Translations under genes and position numbers: made by a program
Assembly: GCA_001801465.1 (NCBI GenBank)
Contig: MGXT01000025.1
Coordinates: forward strand, 62,001-126,000
Reading direction: 5' to 3'
Source of the DNA: Gammaproteobacteria bacterium RIFCSPHIGHO2_12_FULL_35_23
Lineage (GTDB): Bacteria; Pseudomonadota; Gammaproteobacteria; UBA12402
DNA: 64,000 nucleotides
Shown: positions 55,079 to 64,000 of the stretch, piece after piece
How positions within the stretch are numbered: position 1 is the stretch's first letter
Layout of the letters: each line of letters begins with the position of its first letter
The notes under the pieces: generated by a model
What the model was told of the DNA's origin: nothing
The model's database searches: none
What the model saw: only the letters and a program-made list of their open reading frames with translations

Positions 55079-56173
55079 TTAATGTTTGATCGCTTTAGGA
55101 TAAGAGCCCAGAATTTTAGTTTCCAAAGACAATTTACCTATTTCTTGCAATGCTTCTTTAATTTTAACATCCTGTTGATGACCATCAATTTCTAAATAAA
55201 AGAAATAACGCCAGGCCTGCTGCTTGGGTCTTGAAGTAATTAAATTAATATTGATATTCAAGCTGGCAAACACTTTTAACAATTGATACAAAGCACCAGG
55301 TGTATGCCCAGCGGTCATCAAGAGAGAAGTTTTATCTTCACCACTAGATAAAACAGCTTCATTACCAATCACTAAAAATCGAGTTACATTTTGATTATCA
55401 TCCTGCACATTTTCAACAAGCTTCACTAATTGATAACGATCTGCAGCCAAGTCGCCCGCTAAAGCTGCTGATCCAACAGTTTCAGCAGCAAGTTTAGCAG
55501 CTTCCGCATTACTGCTTACGGTTATCGTTTTAATGCCAGGAAGAGCTTTAATTAACCAACTTTTACATTGTAAAGCTGCTTGAGAATGCAAATATAAAAT
55601 TTTAATTTTTGCTAGTGACAAATTTGTTTGGCTAAGCAAATGAAACTTAACCGGTACAATCACCTCACCTATAATTAACGCTGCTGAAACAGACAACAAA
55701 TCAACTGTTTCGCTAATCACACCAGTCGTAGAATTTTCTATAGGTACTATTCCATAATTTGCCTGATTCTTTTCAACAGCAGTAAACACTTCTGCAATAC
55801 TATTAGTTGCTAAAGTTTTTTCGTTGGGACCAAAATGTTGTTGCATAGCCATTTCAGAAAATGTACCGGCTGGCCCTAAATAAGCAATCACGTGTTGTTT
55901 TTGTAATGATCGGCAACACGACATGATATTCCGAAAAACTTGTAGAATACTGGCTTTAGGTAAAATTCCTTGATAATTTTCAACCTTTTGTTTTAAAAGT
56001 TTGGTTTCGCGTTCAGGTCGATAATAAACTGCTTCCTCACCTTGTTCTTTACGCTTGATTGCTCCTATCTTTACTGCCAATTCTGCTCGAGTCTCTAGCA
56101 AGCTTAAAATTTCTTTGTCGGTCACATCAATTGCGTTTCTTAATTCTTCTAATGAGAAATTGTTAATGGTCAT
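55079..56173 (-). CDS. pheA: Bifunctional chorismate mutase/prephenate dehydratase PheA
   Basis: This enzyme converts chorismate to phenylpyruvate for phenylalanine. It has 364 residues and three modules. They are chorismate mutase (LRNAIDVTDKEILSLLETRA, about 10-30), prephenate dehydratase (AYLGPAGTFSEMAMQQHFG near 100-118 and NYGIVPIENSTTGVISETVD near 158-177), and an ACT domain (AGHTPGALYQLLKVFASLNI, then NLITSRP). The usual ACT effector motif is ESRP; here it reads TSRP and GALV reads GALY, so Phe feedback could be altered. It overlaps the DAHP synthase gene by 4 bp. Confidence 0.95.
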   Translation of the reverse strand: MTINNFSLEELRNAIDVTDKEILSLLETRAELAVKIGAIKRKEQGEEAVYYRPERETKLLKQKVENYQGILPKASILQVFRNIMSCCRSLQKQHVIAYLGPAGTFSEMAMQQHFGPNEKTLATNSIAEVFTAVEKNQANYGIVPIENSTTGVISETVDLLSVSAALIIGEVIVPVKFHLLSQTNLSLAKIKILYLHSQAALQCKSWLIKALPGIKTITVSSNAEAAKLAAETVGSAALAGDLAADRYQLVKLVENVQDDNQNVTRFLVIGNEAVLSSGEDKTSLLMTAGHTPGALYQLLKVFASLNININLITSRPKQQAWRYFFYLEIDGHQQDVKIKEALQEIGKLSLETKILGSYPKAIKH

Positions 56174-57231
56174 AATTTTTTCTCCCTACGTTGACAAACA
56201 GCTAGAGACAATTGTTTAAGTAATTGTTCTGTCTCTTGCCAATCTATACAAGCATCAGTAATGCTTTGCCCATAGACCAATTGCTCTTTATTAACTAAAG
56301 CTTGGTTGCCAGCTACTAAATTACTCTCTAACATCACTCCAGCAATGTATTGACAACCTTCTCTAAGCTGCTCATAAAGATTATTAGCAACTACCACTTG
56401 TTTAGTATAATCTTTCTCACTATTACCATGACTACAATCAATCATAATATAAGGAAATAATTTTGCTTGAATTAAATCCTTAGCTACCTGATTCACATAT
56501 TGAGCTTCATAATTGGGGCCGTGATTAGATCCTCGTAAAATAACATGGGTAGAATCATTACCTATCGTTTCTGCAATAATCGGAACGCCTAATTTACTGA
56601 TACTTAAAAAATGATGGCGATGACTTGCTGATTGAATTGCATCAATCGCTATTTTAATGTTACCATCTGTACCATTTTTAAACCCAATTGGCATAGATAA
56701 TCCAGAAGCCAACTCTCTATGAACTTGGCTCTCGGTAGTTCGAGCTCCAATTGCCCCCCAACTAATCACATCACTAATATATTGCGGAACAATACTATCT
56801 AAAAATTCGGTTGCTGCCGGAACACTTAATTCAGTAAGCTCAACTAACAATTGTCTCGCTATAGAAAGGCCTGTATTAATATCAAAACTATTATCTAAAT
56901 GGGGATCATTAATCAAACCTTTCCAACCAATTGTGGTGCGTGGTTTTTCAAAATAAACCCGCATAACAATTAATAATTCCCGCTTATATTGCTCAATAAG
57001 ATTTTTAAGGCGCTTACCATATTCAAGTGCTGCATGCTTATCATGAATAGAACAAGGGCCCACTATTACTAATAATCTATCATCCTGACCATGAATTATC
57101 TGGGTTGCTTCTTGACGAACTTTTTGAATTAACTTGCTTGCCTCATAAGACAACGGGAAATTATGGATTAGCATGGCCGGTGAAATAATGGGCTTCAAAC
57201 TCGCAATTCGAGTATCATCAGTTTTTAACAT
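56170..57231 (-). CDS. 3-deoxy-7-phosphoheptulonate synthase (DAHP synthase, class I)
   Basis: This is the first enzyme of the shikimate pathway, condensing PEP and erythrose 4-phosphate. The 353 residues fit the AroF/G/H type: RLLVIVGPCSIHDKHAALEY (about 52-71), MRVYFEKPRTTIGWKGLIND (about 92-111), ELSVPAATEFLDSIVPQYIS, WGAIGARTTESQVHRELASG and IMIDCSHGNSEKDY. Which of the three isoforms it is, and so which amino acid inhibits it, cannot be told. It heads the operon that goes on with pheA, aroA, aroC and the aminotransferase, so phenylalanine control is likely. No leader peptide with a Phe run was seen in the 200 bp upstream. Confidence 0.94.
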   Translation of the reverse strand: MLKTDDTRIASLKPIISPAMLIHNFPLSYEASKLIQKVRQEATQIIHGQDDRLLVIVGPCSIHDKHAALEYGKRLKNLIEQYKRELLIVMRVYFEKPRTTIGWKGLINDPHLDNSFDINTGLSIARQLLVELTELSVPAATEFLDSIVPQYISDVISWGAIGARTTESQVHRELASGLSMPIGFKNGTDGNIKIAIDAIQSASHRHHFLSISKLGVPIIAETIGNDSTHVILRGSNHGPNYEAQYVNQVAKDLIQAKLFPYIMIDCSHGNSEKDYTKQVVVANNLYEQLREGCQYIAGVMLESNLVAGNQALVNKEQLVYGQSITDACIDWQETEQLLKQLSLAVCQRREKKL

Positions 57232-57448
57232 GGTTTTCTACCTTTTTATGAGATTTAAACAGAGATTAATTGTAAATGCTATGATGTTTTTACCCTTAGC
57301 GGGCAAAATAAAAGGCGGAAAAATAATAGGCACTGACCCTGGCGGTAGCAATTGGACTTAGAATCTGTTTTAATATTTTATTCATACCCCTAGTCTAAAA
57401 TACCTTGTCATTCCAGTCAAGGGCAATGAAGGTTTTTTAAGCATATTT

Positions 57449-57979
57449 ATGAAAACATTTTTAGCTATCCCCATTAATCATTTTGAACTTAATATTATTC
57501 TTAATAAATTATCAAAGAGTTATTCTTATTATCAGTGGGTAAAACCAGAAAATTTGCATATCACTTTGCACTTTTTTGGAGAAATGAACAAAACCTCTGC
57601 CAAATTAGTTTCTCTGTTAATGAATACCATTATAACTGACTATAAAGCTTTTAATTTGCGAATCTCTCACACTCTTTTTTTACCTAACCCAGTTTCCCCA
57701 ACCGCGATCAGTTATAAAGTTGAGGAATCTCTGGCTTTAAAAAAACTGCTTTTTGCTGTTCAAGCAATATTGAAACAACACAGTTTTACAATGAAGGAGA
57801 GAAAATTCCTACCACATTTGACACTTGCTAGAATTAAAAAATTAGCCCCTTATTATCCATTTGAGCTACCCAAAATTGATATTACTCTTCCAGTAAATAC
57901 TGTAGTCTTATTCGAAAGTATTCATGATAAGCAGGGTAGGGTCTACAAACCTATAGAAACCTTCAACTTAGCTCGTTAA
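57449..57979 (+). CDS. thpR: RNA 2',3'-cyclic phosphodiesterase ThpR (LigT)
   Basis: This member of the 2H phosphoesterase family has 176 residues. The two catalytic HxTx motifs are HITLHFFGE (about 46-54) and HLTLARIK (about 126-133). It begins MKTFLAIPINHFELN, the usual start. In vitro it opens RNA 2',3'-cyclic phosphates and can ligate half-tRNAs. It converges on parC with a 1-bp gap. The 217 bp upstream contain nothing else I can support. Confidence 0.92.
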   Translation: MKTFLAIPINHFELNIILNKLSKSYSYYQWVKPENLHITLHFFGEMNKTSAKLVSLLMNTIITDYKAFNLRISHTLFLPNPVSPTAISYKVEESLALKKLLFAVQAILKQHSFTMKERKFLPHLTLARIKKLAPYYPFELPKIDITLPVNTVVLFESIHDKQGRVYKPIETFNLAR

Positions 57980-57980
57980 A

Positions 57981-60227
57981 TTATTTTTCAACTTCTAATA
58001 AATCAATGTTTCTTACGCCTCTAGGTAATTTGTTACCTCTTCTACCTCTTTCTCCTTGATAAGCTTGCAAATCCTTATATTTCAAAGTCAGCGCACGTTT
58101 ACCAGAATAAAAAGTTAAAGATTTACCTTCTGGTACAACTGTTAAGGCTTGTAAAAATTCTTCGCCACTCGTAAATAATTTAGTAGGAATATTAATGATC
58201 TTATTACCTTTACCTTTATTTAGCACTGGTAATCCTTTGACGGGAAACATCAGCATATGGCCTTCATTACTAATAGCTATTAAACTGTCAGTTTCAAAAC
58301 TTCTAATTAAGGCAGGCATAATGACACTGCTTTTTTCAGGAACTTTTAATACAGCCTTGCCATTCCTATTTTTACAAAATAGTTCTTTAAGAGAAACAAT
58401 AAATCCATAGCCGGCGGTCGAGGCTAATACATACTGTTGCTCATCCTCGCCCATTAGGGTGGCTATAAAATTAGCGCCTGCAGGCGGGTTAGTTCGACCT
58501 GAAAGAGGCTCCCCTTGACCTCGAGCTGAGGGTAGGCTGTGCGCTGGCAAGCTATAAGTTCTACCTGTTGAATCGATAAAAACAGCCTGTTGATTAGTAC
58601 GTCCTAACGCCACAGATAAAAAACTATCGCCCGCCTTGTAGCTTAACCCTTCGGCATCAACTTCATGGCCTTTAGCCGCACGAATCCAGCCTTGCTTTGA
58701 AAGCACAACTGTTACAGACTCAGTAGGCAGCATATCTTCTTCTTTGATTGCCTGCGCCTCTTTTCTTTCCACTAAAACTGATTTACGTTTATCTCCATAC
58801 TTTGCTATATCACTTATCAATTCTTTGCGAATGAGTGTTTTTAAACGCTGAGCTGAATTAAGCGTTTTTTCTAACTCCTCTTTTTCTTGAGCTAGCTCGT
58901 CTTGTTCGCCACGAAGTTTCATTTCTTCTAATTTTACTAAATGCCTTAATTTTAAATCTAAAACTGCTTCCGCTTGTCTTTCTGTTAATTTAAACCGCTT
59001 AATCAACTTTGCCTTAGGATCATCTTCTCTACGTATAATTGCAATCACTTCATCAATGTTCAAGAAAGCGATTAATAAGCCATCTAACACATGTAGTCTA
59101 TCTAATACTTTATCTAACCGATATTGTAATCGCCTACGAACTGTTTCTTTTCTAAATTCCAACCATTCATTTAAAATTTTATCTAGCCTTTTAACTTGTG
59201 GCTTACCATTTAATCCGATCATATTAAAATTTAGGCGATAACTACGTTCTAAATCCGTTGTTGCCATTAAATGACTCATCAACCCCTCAACATCAATGCG
59301 ATTCGATCTTGGTTCAATCACTAAACGAGCGGGGTTTTCATGATCAGATTCATCTCTTAAATCAGAAACCATAGGTAACTTTTTAGCATGCATTTGCTGA
59401 GCGATTTGCTCCAATATCTTGGCTCCTGATACTTGATAAGGTAATGCTGTGATAACGATATTGTCCTCTTCCACATGATAAATAGCCCGCATCCGTAAAC
59501 TGCCATTCCCTGTTTCATAAGTTTTGATAATTTCTGCTTTAGGAGTAATAATTTCCGCTTCTGTTGGATAATCCGGACCTAAAATATATTCACATAATTC
59601 TGCTACTTTAGCTTTAGGATTATCTAAAAGATATATACAAGCGTTAGCCACCTCTTGAATATTATGAGGAGGAATATCTGTAGACATACCTACTGCGATA
59701 CCCGTTGTCCCATTTAACAAAATGTTAGGTAAACGCGCCGGCAAAATAGAAGGCTCTTCTAATGTGCCGTCGAAGTTAGCCGCCCAATCTACTGTTCCTT
59801 GTCCTAATTCAGCTAATAAGACTTCAGCATATTTTGATAATTTCGATTCAGTATAGCGCATTGCCGCAAAAGATTTTGGATCGTCCGGTGAACCCCAGTT
59901 TCCTTGACCATCAACTAAAGGATAGCGATAAGAAAAATCTTGTGCCATCAACACCATAGCTTCATAACAAGCTGTATCACCATGCGGATGAAACTTACCC
60001 AAAACATCCCCCACCGTACGAGCAGATTTTTTATATTTAGCTGTAGCACTTAGACCAAGTTCTGACATAGCATAGACAATACGCCGTTGAACCGGCTTTA
60101 GTCCGTCGCCAATGTGTGGTAAGGCGCGATCTAAAATAACATACATGGAATAATCTAAGTAAGCTTTTTCTGTAAAGCTCTTTAGTGCAATATTTTCATG
60201 ATCGCCAAAGATATTTTTTTCTACCAT
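57981..60227 (-). CDS. parC: DNA topoisomerase IV subunit A, ParC
   Basis: This decatenates sister chromosomes with ParE. The 748 residues match ParC (E. coli 752), not GyrA (about 875). Visible are [20 protein letters not shown] (QRDR, about 79-98), the catalytic tyrosine in [15 protein letters not shown] (Tyr125), [15 protein letters not shown], and C-terminal beta-pinwheel repeats including [17 protein letters not shown]. coli Ser80 of the quinolone pocket corresponds to Thr85 here and Glu84 to Glu89. It is transcribed after parE with a 36-bp gap. Confidence 0.95.
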   Translation of the reverse strand: MVEKNIFGDHENIALKSFTEKAYLDYSMYVILDRALPHIGDGLKPVQRRIVYAMSELGLSATAKYKKSARTVGDVLGKFHPHGDTACYEAMVLMAQDFSYRYPLVDGQGNWGSPDDPKSFAAMRYTESKLSKYAEVLLAELGQGTVDWAANFDGTLEEPSILPARLPNILLNGTTGIAVGMSTDIPPHNIQEVANACIYLLDNPKAKVAELCEYILGPDYPTEAEIITPKAEIIKTYETGNGSLRMRAIYHVEEDNIVITALPYQVSGAKILEQIAQQMHAKKLPMVSDLRDESDHENPARLVIEPRSNRIDVEGLMSHLMATTDLERSYRLNFNMIGLNGKPQVKRLDKILNEWLEFRKETVRRRLQYRLDKVLDRLHVLDGLLIAFLNIDEVIAIIRREDDPKAKLIKRFKLTERQAEAVLDLKLRHLVKLEEMKLRGEQDELAQEKEELEKTLNSAQRLKTLIRKELISDIAKYGDKRKSVLVERKEAQAIKEEDMLPTESVTVVLSKQGWIRAAKGHEVDAEGLSYKAGDSFLSVALGRTNQQAVFIDSTGRTYSLPAHSLPSARGQGEPLSGRTNPPAGANFIATLMGEDEQQYVLASTAGYGFIVSLKELFCKNRNGKAVLKVPEKSSVIMPALIRSFETDSLIAISNEGHMLMFPVKGLPVLNKGKGNKIINIPTKLFTSGEEFLQALTVVPEGKSLTFYSGKRALTLKYKDLQAYQGERGRRGNKLPRGVRNIDLLEVEK

Positions 60228-60263
60228 TATTTTTCCTAATTTAAATAAGGTGATATTTTCTCA

Positions 60264-62156
60264 TTACATCACAATTTCTGCTAAATCACCTTTTTGCTCT
60301 AACCAAGTTTTACGATCTGAAGCTCGCTTTTTAGCAAGTAACATATCTAATAATTCTTCTGTCTCTTGAGGCGAATCAACCGTTAACTGAACCAACCGTC
60401 TGGTTTCTCTAGCCATTGTGGTTTCTCGTAGCTGCATCGGGTTCATTTCTCCTAACCCTTTAAATCGTTGCACATTAATTTTGGCGGCTTTTTTCTCAGC
60501 AGCTAACCGATCTAAAATACCTTTTTTTTCCGCCTCATCAAGTGCATAATAAATTTCTTTACCAATATCAATTCTATAGAGCGGTGGCATAGCAACAAAA
60601 ACATGGCCAGCTTCGACCAAGGCATAAAAATGTTTCATAAATAAAGCACAGAGTAATGTCGCGATATGGGCTCCATCTGAATCAGCATCAGCTAAAATAC
60701 AAACTTTCCCATATCTTAGTCCTGATAAATCACTAGAACCAGGATCAAGTCCTATTGCCACCGCGATATCATGTACTTCTTGAGAGCTTAAAACTTCCGA
60801 AGAATTTACTTCCCAAGTATTTAAAATTTTTCCTCGCAGTGGCATAACAGCTTGAAACTCTCTATCTCTAGCTTGCTTAGCAGACCCCCCCGCAGAATCA
60901 CCCTCAACCAAAAATAACTCGGCTTGCATAGGATCGGAATTAATACAATCCGCTAGTTTTCCAGGTAAAGCGGGGCCTATTGATATTTTTTTTCTAACCA
61001 CCTTTTTAGCTTTATTTAAACGCTTTTGAGCGTGACTAATTATGAGTTCAGCAATTTGTTCACCTTCTTTTACATATTGGTTTAACCAAATACTAAAAGA
61101 ATCTTTTACCACACCAGAAACAAAGCTGGCACATTCTCGTGAAGAAAGTCTTTCCTTAGTTTGACCTGAAAATTGTGGATCTAATAATTTTACTGATAAA
61201 ACGTAGGCACAATTTTCCCAAATATCCTCTGGCGCTAACTTCACGCCGCGAGGTAATAAATTTCTAAACTCACAAAACTCTCGCAGTGCTTCTAGCAAAC
61301 CTGCTCGCAAACCATTAACATGGGTTCCCCCTTGAGGAGTTGGGATTAAGTTAACATAACTTTCAGTAAATAATTCAGCACCCTCAGGCACCCAATAAAC
61401 AGCCCAATCTACTACTTCCGTATTACCCTGCATTGAACCAACAAATGATTCTTTGGGCAAACACTCTATACCCGCATAGTTATCGGCTAAATAACCGCCT
61501 AAGCCATTCTGATAATGCCAAACGTCTTCTTCACTCGTACTCTCATCCAAAAAACTAGTTTCTAATCCAGGACAAAGCACTGCTTTAGCTTTTAATATAT
61601 GTTTTAACCTAGGTATTGAAAATTTGACTGAATCAAAATATTTGGCATTCGGCCAAAAATGGACTTTTGTCCCTGTTGTTCGCTTACCCACTGAACCAAC
61701 AACCTTCAACTCTTTAGTCTTATCGCCATTAGCAAAACCCATTTGGTAAATATTACCTTCACGCTTAATTTCGACTTCAAGTTTAGAGGAAAGGGCATTG
61801 ACTACAGAAACTCCTACACCATGTAGCCCACCAGAAAACTGGTAATTTTTATTAGAAAATTTACCCCCAGCATGTAATCGAGTTAAAATTAATTCTACCC
61901 CAGAAACCTTTTCCTCTGGATGAATATCAACAGGCATACCCCTACCATCATCTTCCACTTCCAATGAACCATCCTTATAAAGCACAACCCGAATCTTCGT
62001 GGCAAAACCAATAATTGCCTCATCGACACTATTGTCTATAACTTCTTGTCCCAAATGATTGGGACGCGAGGTATCAGTATACATACCAGGACGTTTCTTA
62101 ACCGGGTCTAAACCACTGAGAACCTCAATATCTTCTGCATTATATTTTGTTGACAT
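60264..62156 (-). CDS. parE: DNA topoisomerase IV subunit B, ParE
   Basis: This ATPase subunit partners ParC. It has 630 residues, like E. coli ParE, lacking the GyrB insertion. Visible are the GHKL ATPase (EVIDNSVDEAIIGFATKIRV, DDGRGMPVDIHPEEKVSGVE, GGLHGVGVSVVNALS) and TOPRIM (LFLVEGDSAGGSAKQARDRE, about 403-422, and LADADSDGAHIATLL), then MQLRETTMARETRRLVQL at the end. It is divergent from the cupin gene and is first in the parE-parC transcript. All metal-binding acids (E...DxD) are present. Confidence 0.96.
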   Translation of the reverse strand: MSTKYNAEDIEVLSGLDPVKKRPGMYTDTSRPNHLGQEVIDNSVDEAIIGFATKIRVVLYKDGSLEVEDDGRGMPVDIHPEEKVSGVELILTRLHAGGKFSNKNYQFSGGLHGVGVSVVNALSSKLEVEIKREGNIYQMGFANGDKTKELKVVGSVGKRTTGTKVHFWPNAKYFDSVKFSIPRLKHILKAKAVLCPGLETSFLDESTSEEDVWHYQNGLGGYLADNYAGIECLPKESFVGSMQGNTEVVDWAVYWVPEGAELFTESYVNLIPTPQGGTHVNGLRAGLLEALREFCEFRNLLPRGVKLAPEDIWENCAYVLSVKLLDPQFSGQTKERLSSRECASFVSGVVKDSFSIWLNQYVKEGEQIAELIISHAQKRLNKAKKVVRKKISIGPALPGKLADCINSDPMQAELFLVEGDSAGGSAKQARDREFQAVMPLRGKILNTWEVNSSEVLSSQEVHDIAVAIGLDPGSSDLSGLRYGKVCILADADSDGAHIATLLCALFMKHFYALVEAGHVFVAMPPLYRIDIGKEIYYALDEAEKKGILDRLAAEKKAAKINVQRFKGLGEMNPMQLRETTMARETRRLVQLTVDSPQETEELLDMLLAKKRASDRKTWLEQKGDLAEIVM

Positions 62157-62326
62157 GGCCCGCCTTCTAACAATGCCTCTTTATCCAAGTTTTTGATTAT
62201 ATAGATTATGCTAAACTTAGCAAAGACTCAATTTTGCATGATATAGATCTATTTTTGTTTAAATTTTCTAGTTAACTAACTTTAAAATAAGTATGATTGG
62301 CACATTTAATACACTTGGATAAATCT

Positions 62327-63196
62327 ATGGCCGCGTTAAATTTAATACCAATCCCTATAAGCGAGGAAATCAGTCGCGAAGAGTTTCAAAAAGGGTTCGC
62401 AAAACCAAATAAACCTGTGGTTTTAAAAAATTATAGCCTGGGCTGGCCTGCTCGTAAAAAATGGACTTTTGAGTATTTCAAAAGCCAGCACGCCGATTTA
62501 ATGGTTCCTGTCTATAAAGAAGCCTTTGCCAACTCTGGTACAAGCTATACTAGTACTGATAATAAAATGCTCTTTGGCGATTATCTTGATTTAATTGCCA
62601 CAACGTCAACCCATTATCGAATGTTTTTATTTAATATTTTTAAGCATATTCCTAGTTTATGTAATGACTTTTTTTACCCAGATATTATTGATCGTTATTT
62701 AACAAAATACCCGTTTATGTTTTTTGGTGGAGCCACTTCCTGGGTAGATGTTCATTATGATTTAGATTTGTCGCATGTTTTTCTTACTCAATTTTATGGT
62801 AAAAAGCGAGTTATTTTATTTGGACCCGAATACTCCAATTATTTATATCGTCACCCGCTCACGGTTTCTTGTAATATAGACATCGGTAATCCAGATTTCG
62901 AATGCTATCCTCGTCTTAAAGAGGCTCAAGGTTATGAATGTACCTTAGATTCTGGTGATACTTTATTTATTCCTACTGGCTATTGGCATTATATTTATTA
63001 TCTTGAAGGGGGCTTTGCCTTAAGCCTAAGAGCCCGTCCTGACAGCTTAACAAAACGACTCTTAAGTGGTGTTAAAATATTTAACTTAACAATTTTAGAT
63101 CACCATATTTCGAGATTTTTAGGTGTACAACGTTGGTATAATATGAAAGAAAAAATGGCGGTTAATACGGCAAATAAGCAACCAAAACTATTATAA
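62327..63196 (+). CDS. Cupin/JmjC-like Fe(II) 2-oxoglutarate dioxygenase
   Basis: This probable hydroxylase has 289 residues from the ATG at 62327; an open frame starts ten codons earlier at a TTG, which I reject. The domain is cupin_8/JmjC. Iron ligands are His143 and Asp145 in the HxD motif of DVHYDLDLSH, and His221 in PTGYWHYIYYLEGG. Surrounding family features are the strand QFYGKKRVILFGPE (about 155-168, W/Y-GKK-W) and the C-terminal helices. It resembles factor-inhibiting-HIF and tRNA or ribosomal-protein hydroxylases. Its substrate is unknown. It is divergent from parE, and converges on the site-2 protease gene with a 2-bp gap. Confidence 0.85.
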   Translation: MAALNLIPIPISEEISREEFQKGFAKPNKPVVLKNYSLGWPARKKWTFEYFKSQHADLMVPVYKEAFANSGTSYTSTDNKMLFGDYLDLIATTSTHYRMFLFNIFKHIPSLCNDFFYPDIIDRYLTKYPFMFFGGATSWVDVHYDLDLSHVFLTQFYGKKRVILFGPEYSNYLYRHPLTVSCNIDIGNPDFECYPRLKEAQGYECTLDSGDTLFIPTGYWHYIYYLEGGFALSLRARPDSLTKRLLSGVKIFNLTILDHHISRFLGVQRWYNMKEKMAVNTANKQPKLL

Positions 63197-63198
63197 AA

Positions 63199-63858
63199 TT
63201 AATTACCTCCCAAACCAAAAAGAGAAAAAATTATATTTAATAAGCCATAGAGTAGTGGAGCAAAAATTTTACTTAAAATACCTGTGACCAATAATAACAG
63301 TAAGAGTAATAATCCTACAGATTCCAGTTTATCAAAATAATAGCTTATTCTTAGTGGTAATATATTAGAAATAAATCGTCCACCATCTAAAGGGGGAATA
63401 GGAATTAAATTAATCACTAATAGCATGATATTAACAAAAACACCTGCTTGGCCCATATAGATTATAGGTGCGGCAAGAGCTGTTGCATCTTTGGTTAGAT
63501 AAACACCTAATTTCATTATTAAAGCCCAAATAAGTGCCATCACTAAATTCGCTAAAGGGCCCGCAACAGCTACCATAGCCATATCTCTTCTTGGGTGACG
63601 AAAATTCCTGGCATTAATTGGTACAGGCTTAGCCCAACCAAAAATTACACCGCCCACGGCCAATAGAATTCCAGGCACTAAAATAGTACCAATAAGATCG
63701 ATATGCTTTAGTGGATTAACACTTAAGCGTCCTAACATTAAAGCTGTTTTATCTCCAAATTTTAAAGCTACCCAGCCATGAGCAATTTCATGAAAAATAA
63801 TTGCAAAAAGAACTGGTAAAATCCAGATACATATTTTCTGTATTAACGTCATATCCAT
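63199..63858 (-). CDS. M50 family site-2-type membrane metalloprotease
   Basis: This 219-residue intramembrane zinc protease has zinc ligands in FHEIAHGWVALKFGD (HExxH at about 23-27, helix 1) and in NLIPIPPLDGGRFISNIL (NPxPxPPLDGG, the third ligand Asp, about 155). Five or so hydrophobic segments surround them. The family class without a PDZ domain is widespread in bacteria, often beside trpS, with no settled substrate. The ATG at 63856-63858 follows a weak ribosome site. The gene upstream (partial) reads in the same direction. Confidence 0.9.
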   Translation of the reverse strand: MDMTLIQKICIWILPVLFAIIFHEIAHGWVALKFGDKTALMLGRLSVNPLKHIDLIGTILVPGILLAVGGVIFGWAKPVPINARNFRHPRRDMAMVAVAGPLANLVMALIWALIMKLGVYLTKDATALAAPIIYMGQAGVFVNIMLLVINLIPIPPLDGGRFISNILPLRISYYFDKLESVGLLLLLLLLVTGILSKIFAPLLYGLLNIIFSLFGLGGN

Positions 63859-63943
63859 AAATACATTGTAACTAAATTTAATTTCTTTGGCGACACTGTT
63901 TTTAAATTACAAGCCTATATTTATGTAAGTCAGCTAATATTTC

Positions 63944-64000
63944 TCAATTAGGAAAAAACAGTTCTACAATCAGTCCTTGAGGTTGAGCTTCTTTAAAGGT
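63944..64000 (-). CDS. C-terminal end of an unidentified gene, cut by the window edge
   Basis: The minus-strand frame TFKEAQPQGLIVELFFPN ends at TGA (63944-63946), 86 bp before the protease start. Another frame (PLKKLNLKD) is also open over the first 30 bases, so the assignment is uncertain. In related genomes threonylcarbamoyl-AMP synthase or a PHP-domain gene precedes the protease, but 18 residues are too few to decide. Confidence 0.3.
   Translation of the reverse strand, partial: TFKEAQPQGLIVELFFPN

Noticed and set aside
57249..57361. Short open frame between the DAHP synthase gene and thpR
   Set aside because: The product (MRFKQRLIVNAMMFLPLAGK and onward) has no recognisable family and no Phe-rich leader character. 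Position upstream of a minus-strand gene makes it unlikely to be an attenuator for it.
57232..57448. Attenuator or riboswitch for the aromatic operon
   Set aside because: I found no Phe, Tyr or Trp codon run on the minus strand and no clear terminator/antiterminator pair upstream of the DAHP synthase start.
1..64000. CRISPR arrays, tRNA and rRNA genes
   Set aside because: Scanning for regularly spaced repeats, tRNA T-loop GTTCGA-type motifs with CCA ends, and rRNA sequence gave nothing convincing.

Overview
The window is AT-rich, densely packed chromosomal DNA from a gammaproteobacterium. The housekeeping proteins (RpoH, EngB, UvrD, SbcB, MetH/MetF, HemW, TrmB, HemE, ParC/ParE, ZapA with 6S RNA and a 5-formyl-THF cyclo-ligase) are of gammaproteobacterial type. 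The cytosolic-type malate dehydrogenase, class I fructose-bisphosphate aldolase, eukaryotic-like protein kinase, several orphan proteins of effector-like composition and many decaying genes point to a host-associated member of the Legionellales (Legionella/Coxiella/Rickettsiella-like). The genus cannot be fixed from the sequence alone.

Layout. 1-4.5 kb: a partial protein kinase (minus strand), rpoH with a secreted repeat protein directly behind it, and a broken orphan gene. 4.6-9.7 kb: an ABC-F translation factor with a leader region, then a mobile-element graveyard (histidine-kinase tail, frameshifted AAA ATPase with a palindromic operator cluster, pieces of two transposases and of an IstB). 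The graveyard is bounded by a 164-bp perfect direct repeat of the ABC-F gene's 3' end. 9.7-14.1 kb: an orphan gene, MarC, a rubredoxin/rubredoxin-reductase pair, fructose-bisphosphate aldolase and a gcvPB remnant. 14.1-16.3 kb: REP/MITE-like repeats, two orphan genes and a truncated AAA_14 ATPase. 16.4-22.3 kb: EngB, UvrD, SbcB, an EVE-domain protein and outer-membrane phospholipase A. 22.3-28.2 kb: an MFS exporter, MetH and MetF (methionine and one-carbon metabolism). 28.2-33.3 kb: two paralogous uncharacterised proteins enclosing a methyltransferase, then a POT peptide transporter. 33.4-40.5 kb: malate dehydrogenase, HemW, TrmB, HemE, shikimate kinase and PBP1a. 40.5-49.3 kb: a possible mitochondrial-carrier-like protein, two MFS transporters, DNA-3-methyladenine glycosylase, an orphan protein with a C-terminal CxC, a pteridine-reductase-like SDR, a MidA-like methyltransferase and a decayed HigBA module. 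49.3-57.4 kb: a cyclase-family hydrolase, 5-formyl-THF cyclo-ligase, 6S RNA, ZapA and a small coiled coil, then a compact aromatic operon (DAHP synthase, PheA, AroA, AroC, aminotransferase) that leads from DAHP formation towards phenylalanine. 57.4-64 kb: ThpR, ParC, ParE, a JmjC/cupin-like hydroxylase, an M50 site-2-type protease, and the end of one more gene.

Overall the genome has lost genes and mixes intact core metabolism with recent pseudogenes; several of these are broken in homopolymer runs. The most interesting leads are: the kinase; the 6-helix protein with three degenerate carrier-type motifs; the orphan protein ending in a host-prenylation-like CxC; the paralogue/methyltransferase block; the ABC-F leader with an in-frame UAG; and the alternating palindromes in front of the AAA ATPase. 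No tRNA, rRNA or CRISPR array was seen.
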